Source: a virus. Taken from it: DNA of 26,438 bases. Location of the stretch: the IMG/VR virus record IMGVR_UViG_3300031659_000075, positions 1 to 26,438 of that record. One strand, 5' to 3'. Within the stretch, counting starts at the first letter, position 1. Each line of letters opens with the position of its first letter. Under the pieces are notes generated by a model. That model saw only the letters and a list, made by a program, of their open reading frames with translations, was not told the origin of the DNA and ran no database searches. Positions 1 to 7,275 of this stretch are shown here, piece after piece. The position numbers and the translations under genes are program-made.

Positions 1-1
1 T

Positions 2-1078
2 GTTGTAGCACTTGATGATGTCCTCGCTGAAATGGGGGATATGACAATGGACAGCGTTGCTAACTGGTTCAAGAAGGTAGTAACTCCTATGCTTGACCCG
101 CATTCATCATGCTTCGTCGTAGGTACACCAATGTCCCACACCGACCTATACCAAACTGAAATGCTATCGGAAAAAGCCTCGCAGGTTTGGAAGTCCGGTA
201 CATGGTCAGCATTCCCCAACTGGGATGAACACCGAGCCGACCCCGACATAGCACTAATCCCCTTGTGGCCCAAATACCGACCAACCGCTTTTCTCTTGGA
301 ACAGAAAATTAGCATGGACGATGACCTCGCCTTCTCGCAAGAGTATCTGTGCAAGGTCGTGGACGATGATGCCCAAGTCTTCAATCGCAACCTCATCCGT
401 AAACACATAGACATAAGCGCCTTCGGAGGTTTCAATGTGCAACTCAATGACAGTTCCCGTTTCATACTCGGTTTTGACCCCGCTCATGGTATAGGTAAGG
501 ATTACTCCGTTTTAATAGCGTTACGACAAGACGAGCAAGGTTATATACACTTTGTTGATATGTGGAGACGCAACGATTTCCCGCCAGCAAAGCAGGCTGA
601 CAAGATTATTGAGTGGGCTATGCTTATGAAAGCACCAGTTGCCGCCGAAGATGTAGGTTTCCAACGGCTGTATGAAACAGTCATAGAACAAAAGGGCGCT
701 GTCATTGATTACAGGGCATCTAAGGCCAGCAATAAGGGTCTTAAGCAGGGACTACTCAACCGACTACGAGTGTGGTTTGAAAGAGAACTAATAGTATTCC
801 CCTTTGGTGATGATGATACAAGAAAGAAGGTTGGGATTATCCTTGATGAATTGGAAAACCATGTATGGAAGAATGGTGAAATCATAGATGTTGGTAAACA
901 CAACGATACAGTCATGGCTCTCGCACACGCAATAGACCAATTCAAACCAAAGCGCACCGACTTTATGCCTATGATTAGTGGAACTACTAGTATGGGTGGA
1001 TGGAGTAAAGACAAGAAGGCGACGAAAACCCGCAAAGGTAAACCTACAACCGGAAAGTATATACGCTTTAATAGATAA
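2..1078 (+). CDS. terL: Terminase large subunit (5'-truncated by window edge)
   Basis: This is the ATPase/nuclease motor that pumps DNA into the prohead through the portal. The reading frame is open from base 2, so the N-terminal part with the Walker A motif lies outside the window. What is visible starts at a Walker B-like VVALDDV strand. It continues with a motif III-like FVVGTPMSHTDLY segment and the FSQEYLCKV signature that ends the ATPase domain. The RNase H-like nuclease domain follows, with three acidic sites: FILGFDPAHG (Asp codon 476-478), APVAAEDVGF, and HNDTVMALAHAID near the end. The C-terminal tail is Lys/Arg-rich. Position directly upstream of the portal gene is the standard caudovirus order. 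The family call is from motif recognition. An internal Met at 32 exists, but it sits just after Walker B and is not the true start. Confidence 0.93.
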   Translation, partial: VVALDDVLAEMGDMTMDSVANWFKKVVTPMLDPHSSCFVVGTPMSHTDLYQTEMLSEKASQVWKSGTWSAFPNWDEHRADPDIALIPLWPKYRPTAFLLEQKISMDDDLAFSQEYLCKVVDDDAQVFNRNLIRKHIDISAFGGFNVQLNDSSRFILGFDPAHGIGKDYSVLIALRQDEQGYIHFVDMWRRNDFPPAKQADKIIEWAMLMKAPVAAEDVGFQRLYETVIEQKGAVIDYRASKASNKGLKQGLLNRLRVWFERELIVFPFGDDDTRKKVGIILDELENHVWKNGEIIDVGKHNDTVMALAHAIDQFKPKRTDFMPMISGTTSMGGWSKDKKATKTRKGKPTTGKYIRFNR

Positions 1079-1106
1079 TGTTAATGCCACGCTAAAACAC
1101 ATTATA

Positions 1107-1116
1107 CTATAAAAGG
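1107..1116 (+). promoter_or_regulatory. Possible archaeal TATA-like promoter element
   Basis: The 50-base gap after the terminase contains the A/T-rich string CTATAAAAGG, preceded by an A-rich stretch that could serve as a BRE. If used, transcription would begin about 25 bases downstream, inside the small ORF at 1129, and so would mainly serve the portal and later genes. It is one of only two gaps in the structural block with TATA-like sequence. It rests on motif resemblance only. Confidence 0.25.
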
Positions 1117-1128
1117 ATTGAGCAGTAT

Positions 1129-1248
1129 ATGATTAGTATTGGTGAAATCAAGGGATTAGCGGCACTTATTATACTAATAGAGGTGTCTTTTTGGCTTTTT
1201 GTGGCTTATTGTATTATAAAGAAAAGAAAGCGAGTTAGATTTAAATAG
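1129..1248 (+). CDS. Small single-pass membrane peptide (39 aa), unknown function
   Basis: This short ORF runs from an ATG at 1129 to a TAG at 1246-1248. The product begins MISIGEIKGLAAL, has a hydrophobic stretch of about 20 residues rich in Ile, Leu, Phe and Trp (roughly residues 10-30), and ends with the basic cluster KKRKRVRFK. The layout predicts one membrane helix with a positively charged cytoplasmic tail. It fills most of the gap between terminase and portal, and its stop is 22 bases before the portal start. No good GGTGA site precedes it: AAAAGG at 1111-1116 is too distant. Expression is therefore uncertain and the reading frame could be fortuitous. I do not recognise a family. Confidence 0.45.
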   Translation: MISIGEIKGLAALIILIEVSFWLFVAYCIIKKRKRVRFK

Positions 1249-1270
1249 CGCACGACAGGTGGTTTAATAC

Positions 1271-2704
1271 ATGGCATGGTATAATCCATTTACTAAAGCA
1301 TCGGAGAAATCCGCATCCGGTATCAAAGTCCCACTACAAAGGACTGCATCAAGAAGTGCGTCAAGTCCATTCAAAACGATGGCTGCTGGTCTTGATGACA
1401 TAATGACTGAGACTAATACCTTTCGCAATAAGTTTGACAACACTAATGAGTTTGACCTATACGACAATATGCTCAACTACGACCCCGAACTAAACGGGGC
1501 TGTTAGGACAATCAGCCTCACCGCTAACAAGTACAAAGTAACTGGTGGCCGTAACTCGGCAATCCGTAATGCTATCAAGCAGTTGGTTGAAGAGGCTATT
1601 GATTTTGACGATGTTCTTATCAATTCTCTAAGAAACTTGATGGTTTACGGTAATGATATTAACAAACTTGTAGGTAAATCGGGGGTAGGGATAACAGAAG
1701 TGCAATCACTACCAATCAGTCAAGTGACGATTATTGACGACCGTCCACCAAATACCACTACCGACAAAGACAACGCTATCCTCACAGTTGAACAGTACAT
1801 ACTAAGAGAACAGGATAGAGACGCTCTATTCTTTAAGAAGGATGAAATACTCCATGTTAGAATTGACTACCGTTCCTACTGGTACCAAGACCGATTAGGT
1901 CGTTGGACTTATGGAGTATGGGGCGCATCGCGATTCTCTTCACTCAAACAAGCGATTCGTGCTAAGTATAACAGCATCAACAATCGTATTGCCCTTGAGG
2001 ACAGTCTAACCAAGCAATACATTACTATTGGGCCGGAAGCAATTGAGGGTATCACTGACCCCGACGAAGCAGCCGAGAGACTCAACCATGTAATGGATGA
2101 AGTAGGTACTTTACTTGACGGCCTCCGTTCCGACCAAATACCTATTATCCCTCACTATGTAAATATGGAGTTCGTTGATTTGAAAAATACAGTGCCCGAT
2201 AACTCCGGCTTCTTAGATTCAGTCAACGCTGACATATCAGCAGTTCTCCATGTCCCGCGTGTATCAATGGGGCAAGAGAAGGGTTCAACCTTCGCCGCTA
2301 CTTTCAATGCAAGCCAATGGTCTGTTCAAGCAATCCGTAGGTTACAGAAAGTATTAGCCGACTCCATGAAGAAACTATTCTCTAAGCACCTAGAATTACT
2401 AGGCATAGCACACTTGAATAGTGACCTACCTATACTTGAGTTTGATTCAATTGACGAAGAATCCGACTTTGAGGTAACAAGACGCAGTACTATGGCATAC
2501 CAAGCGGGAGTAACTACTCTAAATGAAGCAAGGTATGAATTAGGATTACCAGCCGAGAGAGGCGAATTAGGTAAAAAGAGATTTGATTCTCCATCCCCTG
2601 CTGAACTAGGCGAACTACCTCGGCAAAAGGAACAGACTGATTCTAAACCCGACCCCGAAGAAAACGCCCCAGCACCTACTGAAACCGACACTGAACAAGA
2701 ATAA
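1271..2704 (+). CDS. Portal protein
   Basis: This is the dodecameric ring at the unique capsid vertex through which DNA is packaged and ejected. The 477-residue length is typical of the family. Residues about 58-90 (DLYDNMLNYDPELNGAVRTI) match the usual N-terminal portal segment that begins with paired acidic residues and an L-A-V-R helix. The middle has the FFKKDEILHVRIDYRS strand, then GVWGASRFSSLKQAI, typical of the P-loop/wing region. Residues about 345-400 (VPRVSMGQEKGSTFAATFN, then a long helix) fit the stem and clip. The C-terminal 35 residues are Pro/Glu/Asp-rich and probably disordered. AGGTGGT at 1256-1262 supports the ATG at 1271. The gene lies between terminase and the protease module, as expected. 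Confidence 0.92.
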   Translation: MAWYNPFTKASEKSASGIKVPLQRTASRSASSPFKTMAAGLDDIMTETNTFRNKFDNTNEFDLYDNMLNYDPELNGAVRTISLTANKYKVTGGRNSAIRNAIKQLVEEAIDFDDVLINSLRNLMVYGNDINKLVGKSGVGITEVQSLPISQVTIIDDRPPNTTTDKDNAILTVEQYILREQDRDALFFKKDEILHVRIDYRSYWYQDRLGRWTYGVWGASRFSSLKQAIRAKYNSINNRIALEDSLTKQYITIGPEAIEGITDPDEAAERLNHVMDEVGTLLDGLRSDQIPIIPHYVNMEFVDLKNTVPDNSGFLDSVNADISAVLHVPRVSMGQEKGSTFAATFNASQWSVQAIRRLQKVLADSMKKLFSKHLELLGIAHLNSDLPILEFDSIDEESDFEVTRRSTMAYQAGVTTLNEARYELGLPAERGELGKKRFDSPSPAELGELPRQKEQTDSKPDPEENAPAPTETDTEQE

Positions 2705-2733
2705 CAAAAAGACACACGATGTTAGTGATTAGT

Positions 2734-3945
2734 ATGTCGGATGAGTTAATGGAAAAGGCGAAGATAATAGCGGAGGCCACTGGCCGAACTATTGCTGATG
2801 TTCTTGATGATTTAGGTGACGATGGTATACTCAATGAGTCCAATAAGTCCGAGAAAGACTTAATCACTCAACTGAAAGAAGCGGCTGAACTAATATCCAC
2901 CGTTCAACAAATCAATAATGAGGTCGCTGAGAACAGTGTCCTCAATGGTGGGGACAACAAGACAGAAGTTACTGTTGAGACTACACTAGAAGGTGACATT
3001 GTTGACAGGGCAATTGAATCGGTTAATAGAAAGGTACAGAACATTAAGAAAATAGTACTTGTAGTCCTCCCTATATTCCTTATCCTCACAGGAGGGACAC
3101 TGGAAGGCATGGGTCTTGTTAATATGCTCGGTGATGATGAATCACCCCCTACCAAAGAGTACAATAATGATTATGGTGGTTGTCTTAACCCCGATGCTGA
3201 TAACTACACCCCCGAAGCCTCATGGGATGATGGCTCATGTCACTGGGAAGAACACAAAGAGGAACAGTGTATAGGCGACCTATCCGCCGTTGAATCAAAG
3301 GCTGAAATCTATGATGGTAACAACATTGAGGTACATATGACTATTGCCAATAATAACCAATGTGATACTGAAATAGAACTGATGATTTCATTTTACTATG
3401 AGAACGGTTATCAATTCTCGCTTGAGAATAATGACTTCCCGACATACTGGATTATAGGTGGCGAGACAACACTAACAATACGACATGACTCCTTCAACAA
3501 CTTAGGTGACGGCAACTACTCTCTTGAGACACGCTTTTTCCCTATGGGACAAAGTGAGGAATGCTGTATAATGACCGACTCGGTATGGGTGGACACTGAG
3601 CCCGAACCCGAACCATCATGTAACGGTACTGCATCTTTCTATGCTGTAATGTATGAGTGGGAGAATGAAACCAATGATACTATTAATTTGAGAGTGACAT
3701 GGGATGCTGACTGGTCTTGTGATGAAGTACAGGAAATAGAGATTGATTTACAACTGCTTGATAATAACTCAAGCGCGATATACACTAATACCTTTAATTA
3801 CGGAACAGATGGTATAGCGGCGGATAATAGGTATCTTCTAATAACTAATATCAGTAAACCAACTGACGGATTCAAACTGGGTATGAACATATGGGTCAAT
3901 GTGAACGGCTGGCGTAACGATGCCAGTTGGTCGGAAGAATTGTAA
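2734..3945 (+). CDS. Membrane-anchored Cys-containing protein between portal and protease, unknown function
   Basis: I do not recognise a function. The frame is open from an ATG at 2719, but GTGATT followed by AGT and ATG at 2734 has the same layout as the capsid genes' start sites, so I start here (403 aa). Residues 1-100 are helical and charged with coiled-coil character. Residues about 106-131 (IVLVVLPIFLILTGG) form one membrane helix. Residues 149-169 carry GC-NPDADNY-EASWDDGSC, a short Asp-rich Cys-bounded motif of a type common in secreted proteins of marine microbes. Two beta-rich domains follow, separated by a TEPEPEPSC linker, with further Cys residues. The topology suggests a cytoplasmic helix and an external two-domain part. 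Placement inside the head operon is unusual. It could be a virion membrane or ejection protein, a host-surface modifier, or an accessory 'moron' gene. Confidence 0.8.
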   Translation: MSDELMEKAKIIAEATGRTIADVLDDLGDDGILNESNKSEKDLITQLKEAAELISTVQQINNEVAENSVLNGGDNKTEVTVETTLEGDIVDRAIESVNRKVQNIKKIVLVVLPIFLILTGGTLEGMGLVNMLGDDESPPTKEYNNDYGGCLNPDADNYTPEASWDDGSCHWEEHKEEQCIGDLSAVESKAEIYDGNNIEVHMTIANNNQCDTEIELMISFYYENGYQFSLENNDFPTYWIIGGETTLTIRHDSFNNLGDGNYSLETRFFPMGQSEECCIMTDSVWVDTEPEPEPSCNGTASFYAVMYEWENETNDTINLRVTWDADWSCDEVQEIEIDLQLLDNNSSAIYTNTFNYGTDGIAADNRYLLITNISKPTDGFKLGMNIWVNVNGWRNDASWSEEL

Positions 3946-3979
3946 ACATTGAAAAGACAAACTGTATGTGCTATACATT

Positions 3980-5158
3980 ATGTGTTCCTGTAATCAAGCC
4001 ACTGATGCTGATTTAGTTGAAGAAACTAAAAAATGCAATTGTGGCGACAAACAATGCCCTATTGGCGAAGAATTAATCGCTGGGGAATGTAAAAGAGTAG
4101 CAGTTACCTGTGAAATTGAAATTGATTCAGTTGAAGTTAGAATTGAAGCATCCACTGGATTGAGTATCGTTAGGATTAGCGGTATAGCATTCCATGATGG
4201 TGTAAATAAGAACTCATGGGGTATTAGACCGGAACTAGCAGCATCCATATCACACGATATGATAGGTGCTGATGTCACATTGAATCATCCCGAAGCGGAG
4301 ATGGGTCGCTTTACTCGCAACATGGATGGCGGAGTCAACGAGGCTACCGTCGGTGTAGTTACCGAAGCATCCTATACTGCAAGTGAAACTGGATATGAAG
4401 TTAGATATGTAGCCGAAGTCCACAGGCACGAATTATTCCAAGCCCTTGAATCCGGTCTTTGGATGCGCCCTAACTATGGTGTGTCAATTGGCGGAACAGG
4501 TGTACCGAGTGAAATTATTGAATCCGAAGAAGGTGGAAGACCTACTATGTGGTTTGCTGATGAGTTTGAATTAGACCATCTTGCTATTGTTCACAGGCCG
4601 GCGTATGAAAATGCTAACATAGAAACCGCTGAAAGGGTTGAAGCCAATGAAACTATTAAGTATCAAACCGAAAGTAACGATAACTACCCGAAGGTGAGTA
4701 CGATGACTGACGAAACTAATGAATCAACAATTGCATCCGATGAATTGGAAGCACTACAAGCGACAATTGTTCTAAGAGAAGCAAAGATAGCGGAATACGA
4801 AGCAGCACAAGATGCTCGCGACGAAACAGACCGACTTGCATTGGTTAACAAAGCAAGCGACTTGGGACTTAAGAACCACGAATCCTTTTCAGCAGAAACC
4901 TTGAAGACAGTAATTTCTTCATGGGAATCTTCTCGCCCAGCAGTTGCTGAGGTTGAGATGAGCCCAGCAGTGCCAGCAACAAGCGCACCAGTTGAGGCAA
5001 CAGAATCTAACGAACCAGTAGTAGCAAACTACTTAAACGGCTCAATCGTTGAGTCCTCCGAATCCCTCTATGCAAGAGCCTACAACAGTTGGGCAAAGGC
5101 TTACAACAGTGTTTACTCCGGTGAACATACTGCTAAATTGTATGAGGATTTAAACTAA
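3980..5158 (+). CDS. Prohead maturation protease with C-terminal scaffold region
   Basis: This protease cleaves scaffold and capsid during head maturation. Residues about 50-215 fit the U35/S78-type caudovirus prohead protease fold: VRISGIAFHDGVN, then NSWGI, the probable catalytic His103 in TLNHPEAEMG, the probable catalytic Ser169 in YGVSIGGTG, and ELDHLAIVHRPAY closing the domain. These residues are inferred from family pattern. Residues about 245-392 look like a scaffold: a Glu/Ala/Lys coiled-coil (about 253-290), a Pro/Ala-rich linker, and an amphipathic tail. An in-frame internal start at 4703 probably makes this part separately. The N-terminus is odd, because residues 2-44 hold eight cysteines (CSC, CNCGDKQC, GEC, TC), suggesting a small metal-binding or disulphide knuckle. 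A GTG at 3968 is an alternative start. Neither start has a convincing ribosome-binding site, so the N-terminus is uncertain. Confidence 0.85.
   Translation: MCSCNQATDADLVEETKKCNCGDKQCPIGEELIAGECKRVAVTCEIEIDSVEVRIEASTGLSIVRISGIAFHDGVNKNSWGIRPELAASISHDMIGADVTLNHPEAEMGRFTRNMDGGVNEATVGVVTEASYTASETGYEVRYVAEVHRHELFQALESGLWMRPNYGVSIGGTGVPSEIIESEEGGRPTMWFADEFELDHLAIVHRPAYENANIETAERVEANETIKYQTESNDNYPKVSTMTDETNESTIASDELEALQATIVLREAKIAEYEAAQDARDETDRLALVNKASDLGLKNHESFSAETLKTVISSWESSRPAVAEVEMSPAVPATSAPVEATESNEPVVANYLNGSIVESSESLYARAYNSWAKAYNSVYSGEHTAKLYEDLN
4691..4697 (+). promoter_or_regulatory. Internal ribosome-binding site for scaffold
   Basis: AAGGTGA sits inside the protease gene, exactly five bases before an in-frame ATG at 4703. 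The same AGGTGA-N5-start geometry precedes the decoration, capsid, hub and 10597 genes. This makes a real internal start more likely than chance, although I cannot show that ribosomes use it. Confidence 0.6.
4703..5158 (+). CDS. Nested scaffold protein (internal in-frame start)
   Basis: This is a probable free scaffolding protein of 151 residues translated from within the protease gene in the same frame. It starts MTDETNESTIASDELEAL and comprises the coiled-coil (LREAKIAEYEAAQDAR), a Pro/Ala/Glu-rich linker, and a C-terminal amphipathic segment (YARAYNSWAKAYNSVY) that could bind the capsid protein. The arrangement parallels phage lambda, where Nu3 scaffold is made from an internal start in the C protease gene. 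Evidence is the ideal ribosome-binding site at 4691-4697, the abrupt change from protease fold to scaffold-like sequence at this point, and the absence of any other scaffold gene between portal and capsid. It lies just upstream of the decoration and capsid genes. Confidence 0.65.
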   Translation: MTDETNESTIASDELEALQATIVLREAKIAEYEAAQDARDETDRLALVNKASDLGLKNHESFSAETLKTVISSWESSRPAVAEVEMSPAVPATSAPVEATESNEPVVANYLNGSIVESSESLYARAYNSWAKAYNSVYSGEHTAKLYEDLN

Positions 5159-5176
5159 ATAGGTGATTATTATGGC
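5157..5176 (+). repeat. RBS cassette, copy 1 (before decoration gene)
   Basis: The 20 bases AAATAGGTGATTATTATGGC are identical to those at 5601-5620. They cover the ribosome-binding site AGGTGAT, a TATT spacer and the start codon plus the next two bases. The repeat also decides the start: an in-frame GTG within it (5163) is part of the ribosome-binding site, not the first codon. Confidence 0.8.
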
Positions 5177-5576
5177 AAGCAATTTTACAAACGAACCAAT
5201 TAGCATGAATGTACTCGCAACTGAAACCCTTTCAATGGGACAGTTGTGCCGAATTGGTGCTGGCAATACAATGTCAGCATCCGCACCAGCATCAGTCGCT
5301 TTCTTCGTCACAGTTGACGAATCAAGCCGAGACGCAGCAGGCACACTAGAAGTACTAGGTGCAACAGTATCAGTAGTCCCAATGAGCGGAGTTGTCTTTA
5401 TTCAATGCGCTGATTCGGCACTTGATATTGGCGAACTAGTATACGCAACCGCTGCTGGACAATGTACAGCAACCGCTGCATCAAACAAACTCGTTGGAGT
5501 CTCTATCGGTCTTCACACTGGCTTAACTGCTGGTGATTTAGTTGCAATCAATGTCACACAGGCGGCGGTTGCTTAA
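5172..5576 (+). CDS. Capsid decoration (cement) protein, DUF2190-like
   Basis: This small (134 aa) head protein probably binds the outer surface of the capsid shell and stabilises it after expansion. The sequence is almost entirely beta-prone with Ala, Val and Ser: SMGQLCRIGAG near the start, FVTVDESSRDAAGTLEVLG in the middle, ELVYATAAGQCTAT, then KLVGVSIGLHTGLTAGDLVAINV at the end. Alternation of 'aG..v......g....GV..G....GdlV.i' is the pattern of DUF2190-type decoration proteins. Position between protease/scaffold and the major capsid gene is the usual place. It shares a 20-base translation-start cassette with the capsid gene, which suggests matched high expression. The start ATG is at 5172. 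The family assignment rests on pattern and position, so a different small head protein is possible. Confidence 0.7.
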   Translation: MASNFTNEPISMNVLATETLSMGQLCRIGAGNTMSASAPASVAFFVTVDESSRDAAGTLEVLGATVSVVPMSGVVFIQCADSALDIGELVYATAAGQCTATAASNKLVGVSIGLHTGLTAGDLVAINVTQAAVA

Positions 5577-5600
5577 GCAGCATGAGTAAACAATGAAAAA

Positions 5601-5620
5601 AAATAGGTGATTATTATGGC
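5601..5620 (+). repeat. RBS cassette, copy 2 (before major capsid gene)
   Basis: Second copy of AAATAGGTGATTATTATGGC, an exact match to 5157-5176, preceded by an A-run. It ends two bases into the second codon of the capsid gene. A close relative without the AAATA lead-in (AGGGTGATTATTATGGG) precedes the gene at 11098. Confidence 0.8.
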
Positions 5621-6527
5621 TAACAAAACATTAGAACAAATCTTGAATGTATCAGCGGCAACCGGCCCATTTGGCAAAGGTGACGCAGTATTAGAACAAA
5701 CACTTCGTGACTTTATCCAGTTGCAATCCACTACTATCGCGGTAGGAACACAAATTGTCGGTGTTAGAACTGTCAGTTGGTTGTCCTTCACATGGTATAC
5801 TGGTGCTGAGGGTTCTTTCACATACCCATTAGATGACAACGCAGTTGTTGACCCGACCAAAATCGGAACCAAGAACTACTCAGTCAAGTTGGAAAAGGGA
5901 CAAGGCCGATGTGTCTTCCTAGACTCAACACTACTTCGTGGCGAAACATGGGAAAACATGAACCGCCAACAAATGGCCATCATTCAAGGTCGTGCTGACC
6001 TTATTGACAACCATATTCTTTCAAAGTTGATTGGTGGTGCAGGGCAAACTCTTGCAGCAACAGCAGTTTGGGGCGCAGGCTCAGCAGATGAAGAAAAGGA
6101 TATACTTGACGGAATGGATTTGATTTTCGCTAACGCAAGAGTTACAGGAAACGAACCTCTAGCATTAGTCCTTCCAGCAAGCGCTCGTTCTCAAATGATG
6201 AACACTCGTCTATACACTAACATTCTTCAATCCCTCCAAGAGAGACTGAACACAATGATTAGCCTTGAAGTATTCTATACTCGCGACTATGACACAGGTA
6301 AAGCACTAGGCAAGGATGCACTTCTTTTGATTAAGGGCGCACAAACTGCTGAGTTCTTCTCCTACAACGGTGACGGATTCCAAGAGACTGAACTAACTCG
6401 TATTGAGGGTGTCGGTTTCTCATGGCTTCTAACCTCCTACATGGGCAGTGTTATTCACGAACTAGACGACGGCGCAGCAGCAGGCAAGAACAACCGCATT
6501 GTTAAGTTGACCGGCGTAATTGCTTGA
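5616..6527 (+). CDS. Major capsid protein, HK97 fold
   Basis: This protein builds the icosahedral shell. It has 303 residues from ATG 5616, within the normal range for an HK97-fold protein without a large delta domain. The N-terminal region (TLEQILNVSAATGPFGKGD) is followed by the extended E-loop/spine region (SWLSFTWYTGAEGSFTYP) and a charged spine helix ending in DNHILSKLIGGAG. The P-domain and A-domain carry ALVLPASARSQMM and DALLLIKGAQTAEFF. The C-terminal part, RIEGVGFSWLLTSYMGSVIHE, is the usual closing strand and helix. Location downstream of protease and decoration genes and upstream of the connectors supports the call. The strong identical start cassette fits the most abundant virion protein. 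I cannot place a protease cleavage site with confidence. Confidence 0.88.
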   Translation: MANKTLEQILNVSAATGPFGKGDAVLEQTLRDFIQLQSTTIAVGTQIVGVRTVSWLSFTWYTGAEGSFTYPLDDNAVVDPTKIGTKNYSVKLEKGQGRCVFLDSTLLRGETWENMNRQQMAIIQGRADLIDNHILSKLIGGAGQTLAATAVWGAGSADEEKDILDGMDLIFANARVTGNEPLALVLPASARSQMMNTRLYTNILQSLQERLNTMISLEVFYTRDYDTGKALGKDALLLIKGAQTAEFFSYNGDGFQETELTRIEGVGFSWLLTSYMGSVIHELDDGAAAGKNNRIVKLTGVIA

Positions 6528-6539
6528 TGAGGGTTACTC

Positions 6540-6893
6540 TTGTCCGACAAGTCTAAACTCATAAAACAGTTAAAAGATAGTGGTATCACTATCCCTAAAG
6601 GCGCAACGGTGTCCGATTTAAGGCACCGCTTAACCTACTGGGAGAGTGGTAAAGGTTACTTGCTTAGATTGGCTTTGCCATCCGCAAGAAACCCCGACAA
6701 TCCGGTAACACTACTTCAACAAGGCATCGTCTATTGGATTCCCAATAGCGAGTTTGCCCGAATGATTGCTAAAACTAAGTTAGTATTCATGATGGGGCGA
6801 AGTGACGAAGCACCCGTAAACTCAACTATCCTTGATGTTCCAAAAGACTTTAACGACAGATGGGGAATAGGTGTTACTAATGGCAGTAACTAG
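6540..6893 (+). CDS. Small protein with SAP/HeH-like N-terminus, putative head-completion protein
   Basis: The 117-residue product most likely starts at a TTG (6540), because the frame is closed by a TGA at 6528 and GAGGG at 6529-6533 lies six bases upstream. Residues about 4-32 (KLIKQLKDSGITIPKGATV, then SDLRHRLTYW) resemble the helix-extended loop-helix SAP/HeH fold, which often binds DNA. The rest (about 35-117) is mixed alpha/beta with IVYWIPNSEFARMIA and a DVPKDFNDRWGIG tail. Its place immediately after the capsid gene suggests a head-completion or capsid-associated role, perhaps touching packaged DNA. It overlaps the next gene by 14 bases, implying coupled translation. No precise family is recognised. 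Confidence 0.65.
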   Translation: MSDKSKLIKQLKDSGITIPKGATVSDLRHRLTYWESGKGYLLRLALPSARNPDNPVTLLQQGIVYWIPNSEFARMIAKTKLVFMMGRSDEAPVNSTILDVPKDFNDRWGIGVTNGSN

Positions 6894-7269
6894 TGACAAC
6901 ATTCGTGACCTTCTCAATAGACCGAGAGGGCTTAATGAAGCAACCATAACGGAACTAATTACCCTTAGAACCAACGAAGTTAACAAGTTTTCTCGCGGCG
7001 CTGGATATGGTGTCGCTACTGCTAATGTAGTCAGTGATGCCCTTAAAGAAGGTGCCATCAAGATGCTAGTTTGCTTAGACTCCCTCAACATTTTAGTTGA
7101 TACAGTGCCGACATATTATAGTGAAGAAGACCAAAGAGTTTATGACAGGCGTTTCCAGCAACAAATACTAACTTATCAGCAGCGCGCTGATGAGGCAGTT
7201 AGTTTGATTGCCGAAGCATCGGGCTCAGCCTTCGCTACCGGCAAAACGACTACCCGCCTTCCGAGTTGA
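6880..7269 (+). CDS. Head-tail connector / adaptor candidate (gp6-like)
   Basis: This protein of 129 residues starts at ATG 6880, inside the end of the preceding gene, with AGGTG just upstream. It is largely helical: NIRDLLNRPRGLNEATITEL, LITLRTNEVNKFSR, VSDALKEGAIKMLVCLDSL, and a long terminal helix YDRRFQQQILTYQQRADEAV. A small all-helical protein beginning with a short 'DI..LL' helix after the capsid gene is typical of the gp6/gp15-type adaptor that docks beneath the portal. A second gene at 11098 has a similar plan, so the two may form different rings of the neck, or one may have another role. The assignment is from architecture and position, not from a diagnostic motif. Confidence 0.55.
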   Translation: MAVTSDNIRDLLNRPRGLNEATITELITLRTNEVNKFSRGAGYGVATANVVSDALKEGAIKMLVCLDSLNILVDTVPTYYSEEDQRVYDRRFQQQILTYQQRADEAVSLIAEASGSAFATGKTTTRLPS

Positions 7270-7275
7270 TATTGA

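Noticed and set aside
709-1102. Two minus-strand ORFs across the end of the terminase gene
   Set aside because: They lie opposite conserved nuclease-domain codons, have no start signal, and encode compositionally odd proteins; shadow frames.
5163-5171. GTG start giving an MIIM- N-terminus (same at 5607 and 11089)
   Set aside because: The GTG is part of the AGGTGAT ribosome-binding site; the ATG nine bases later has ideal spacing.
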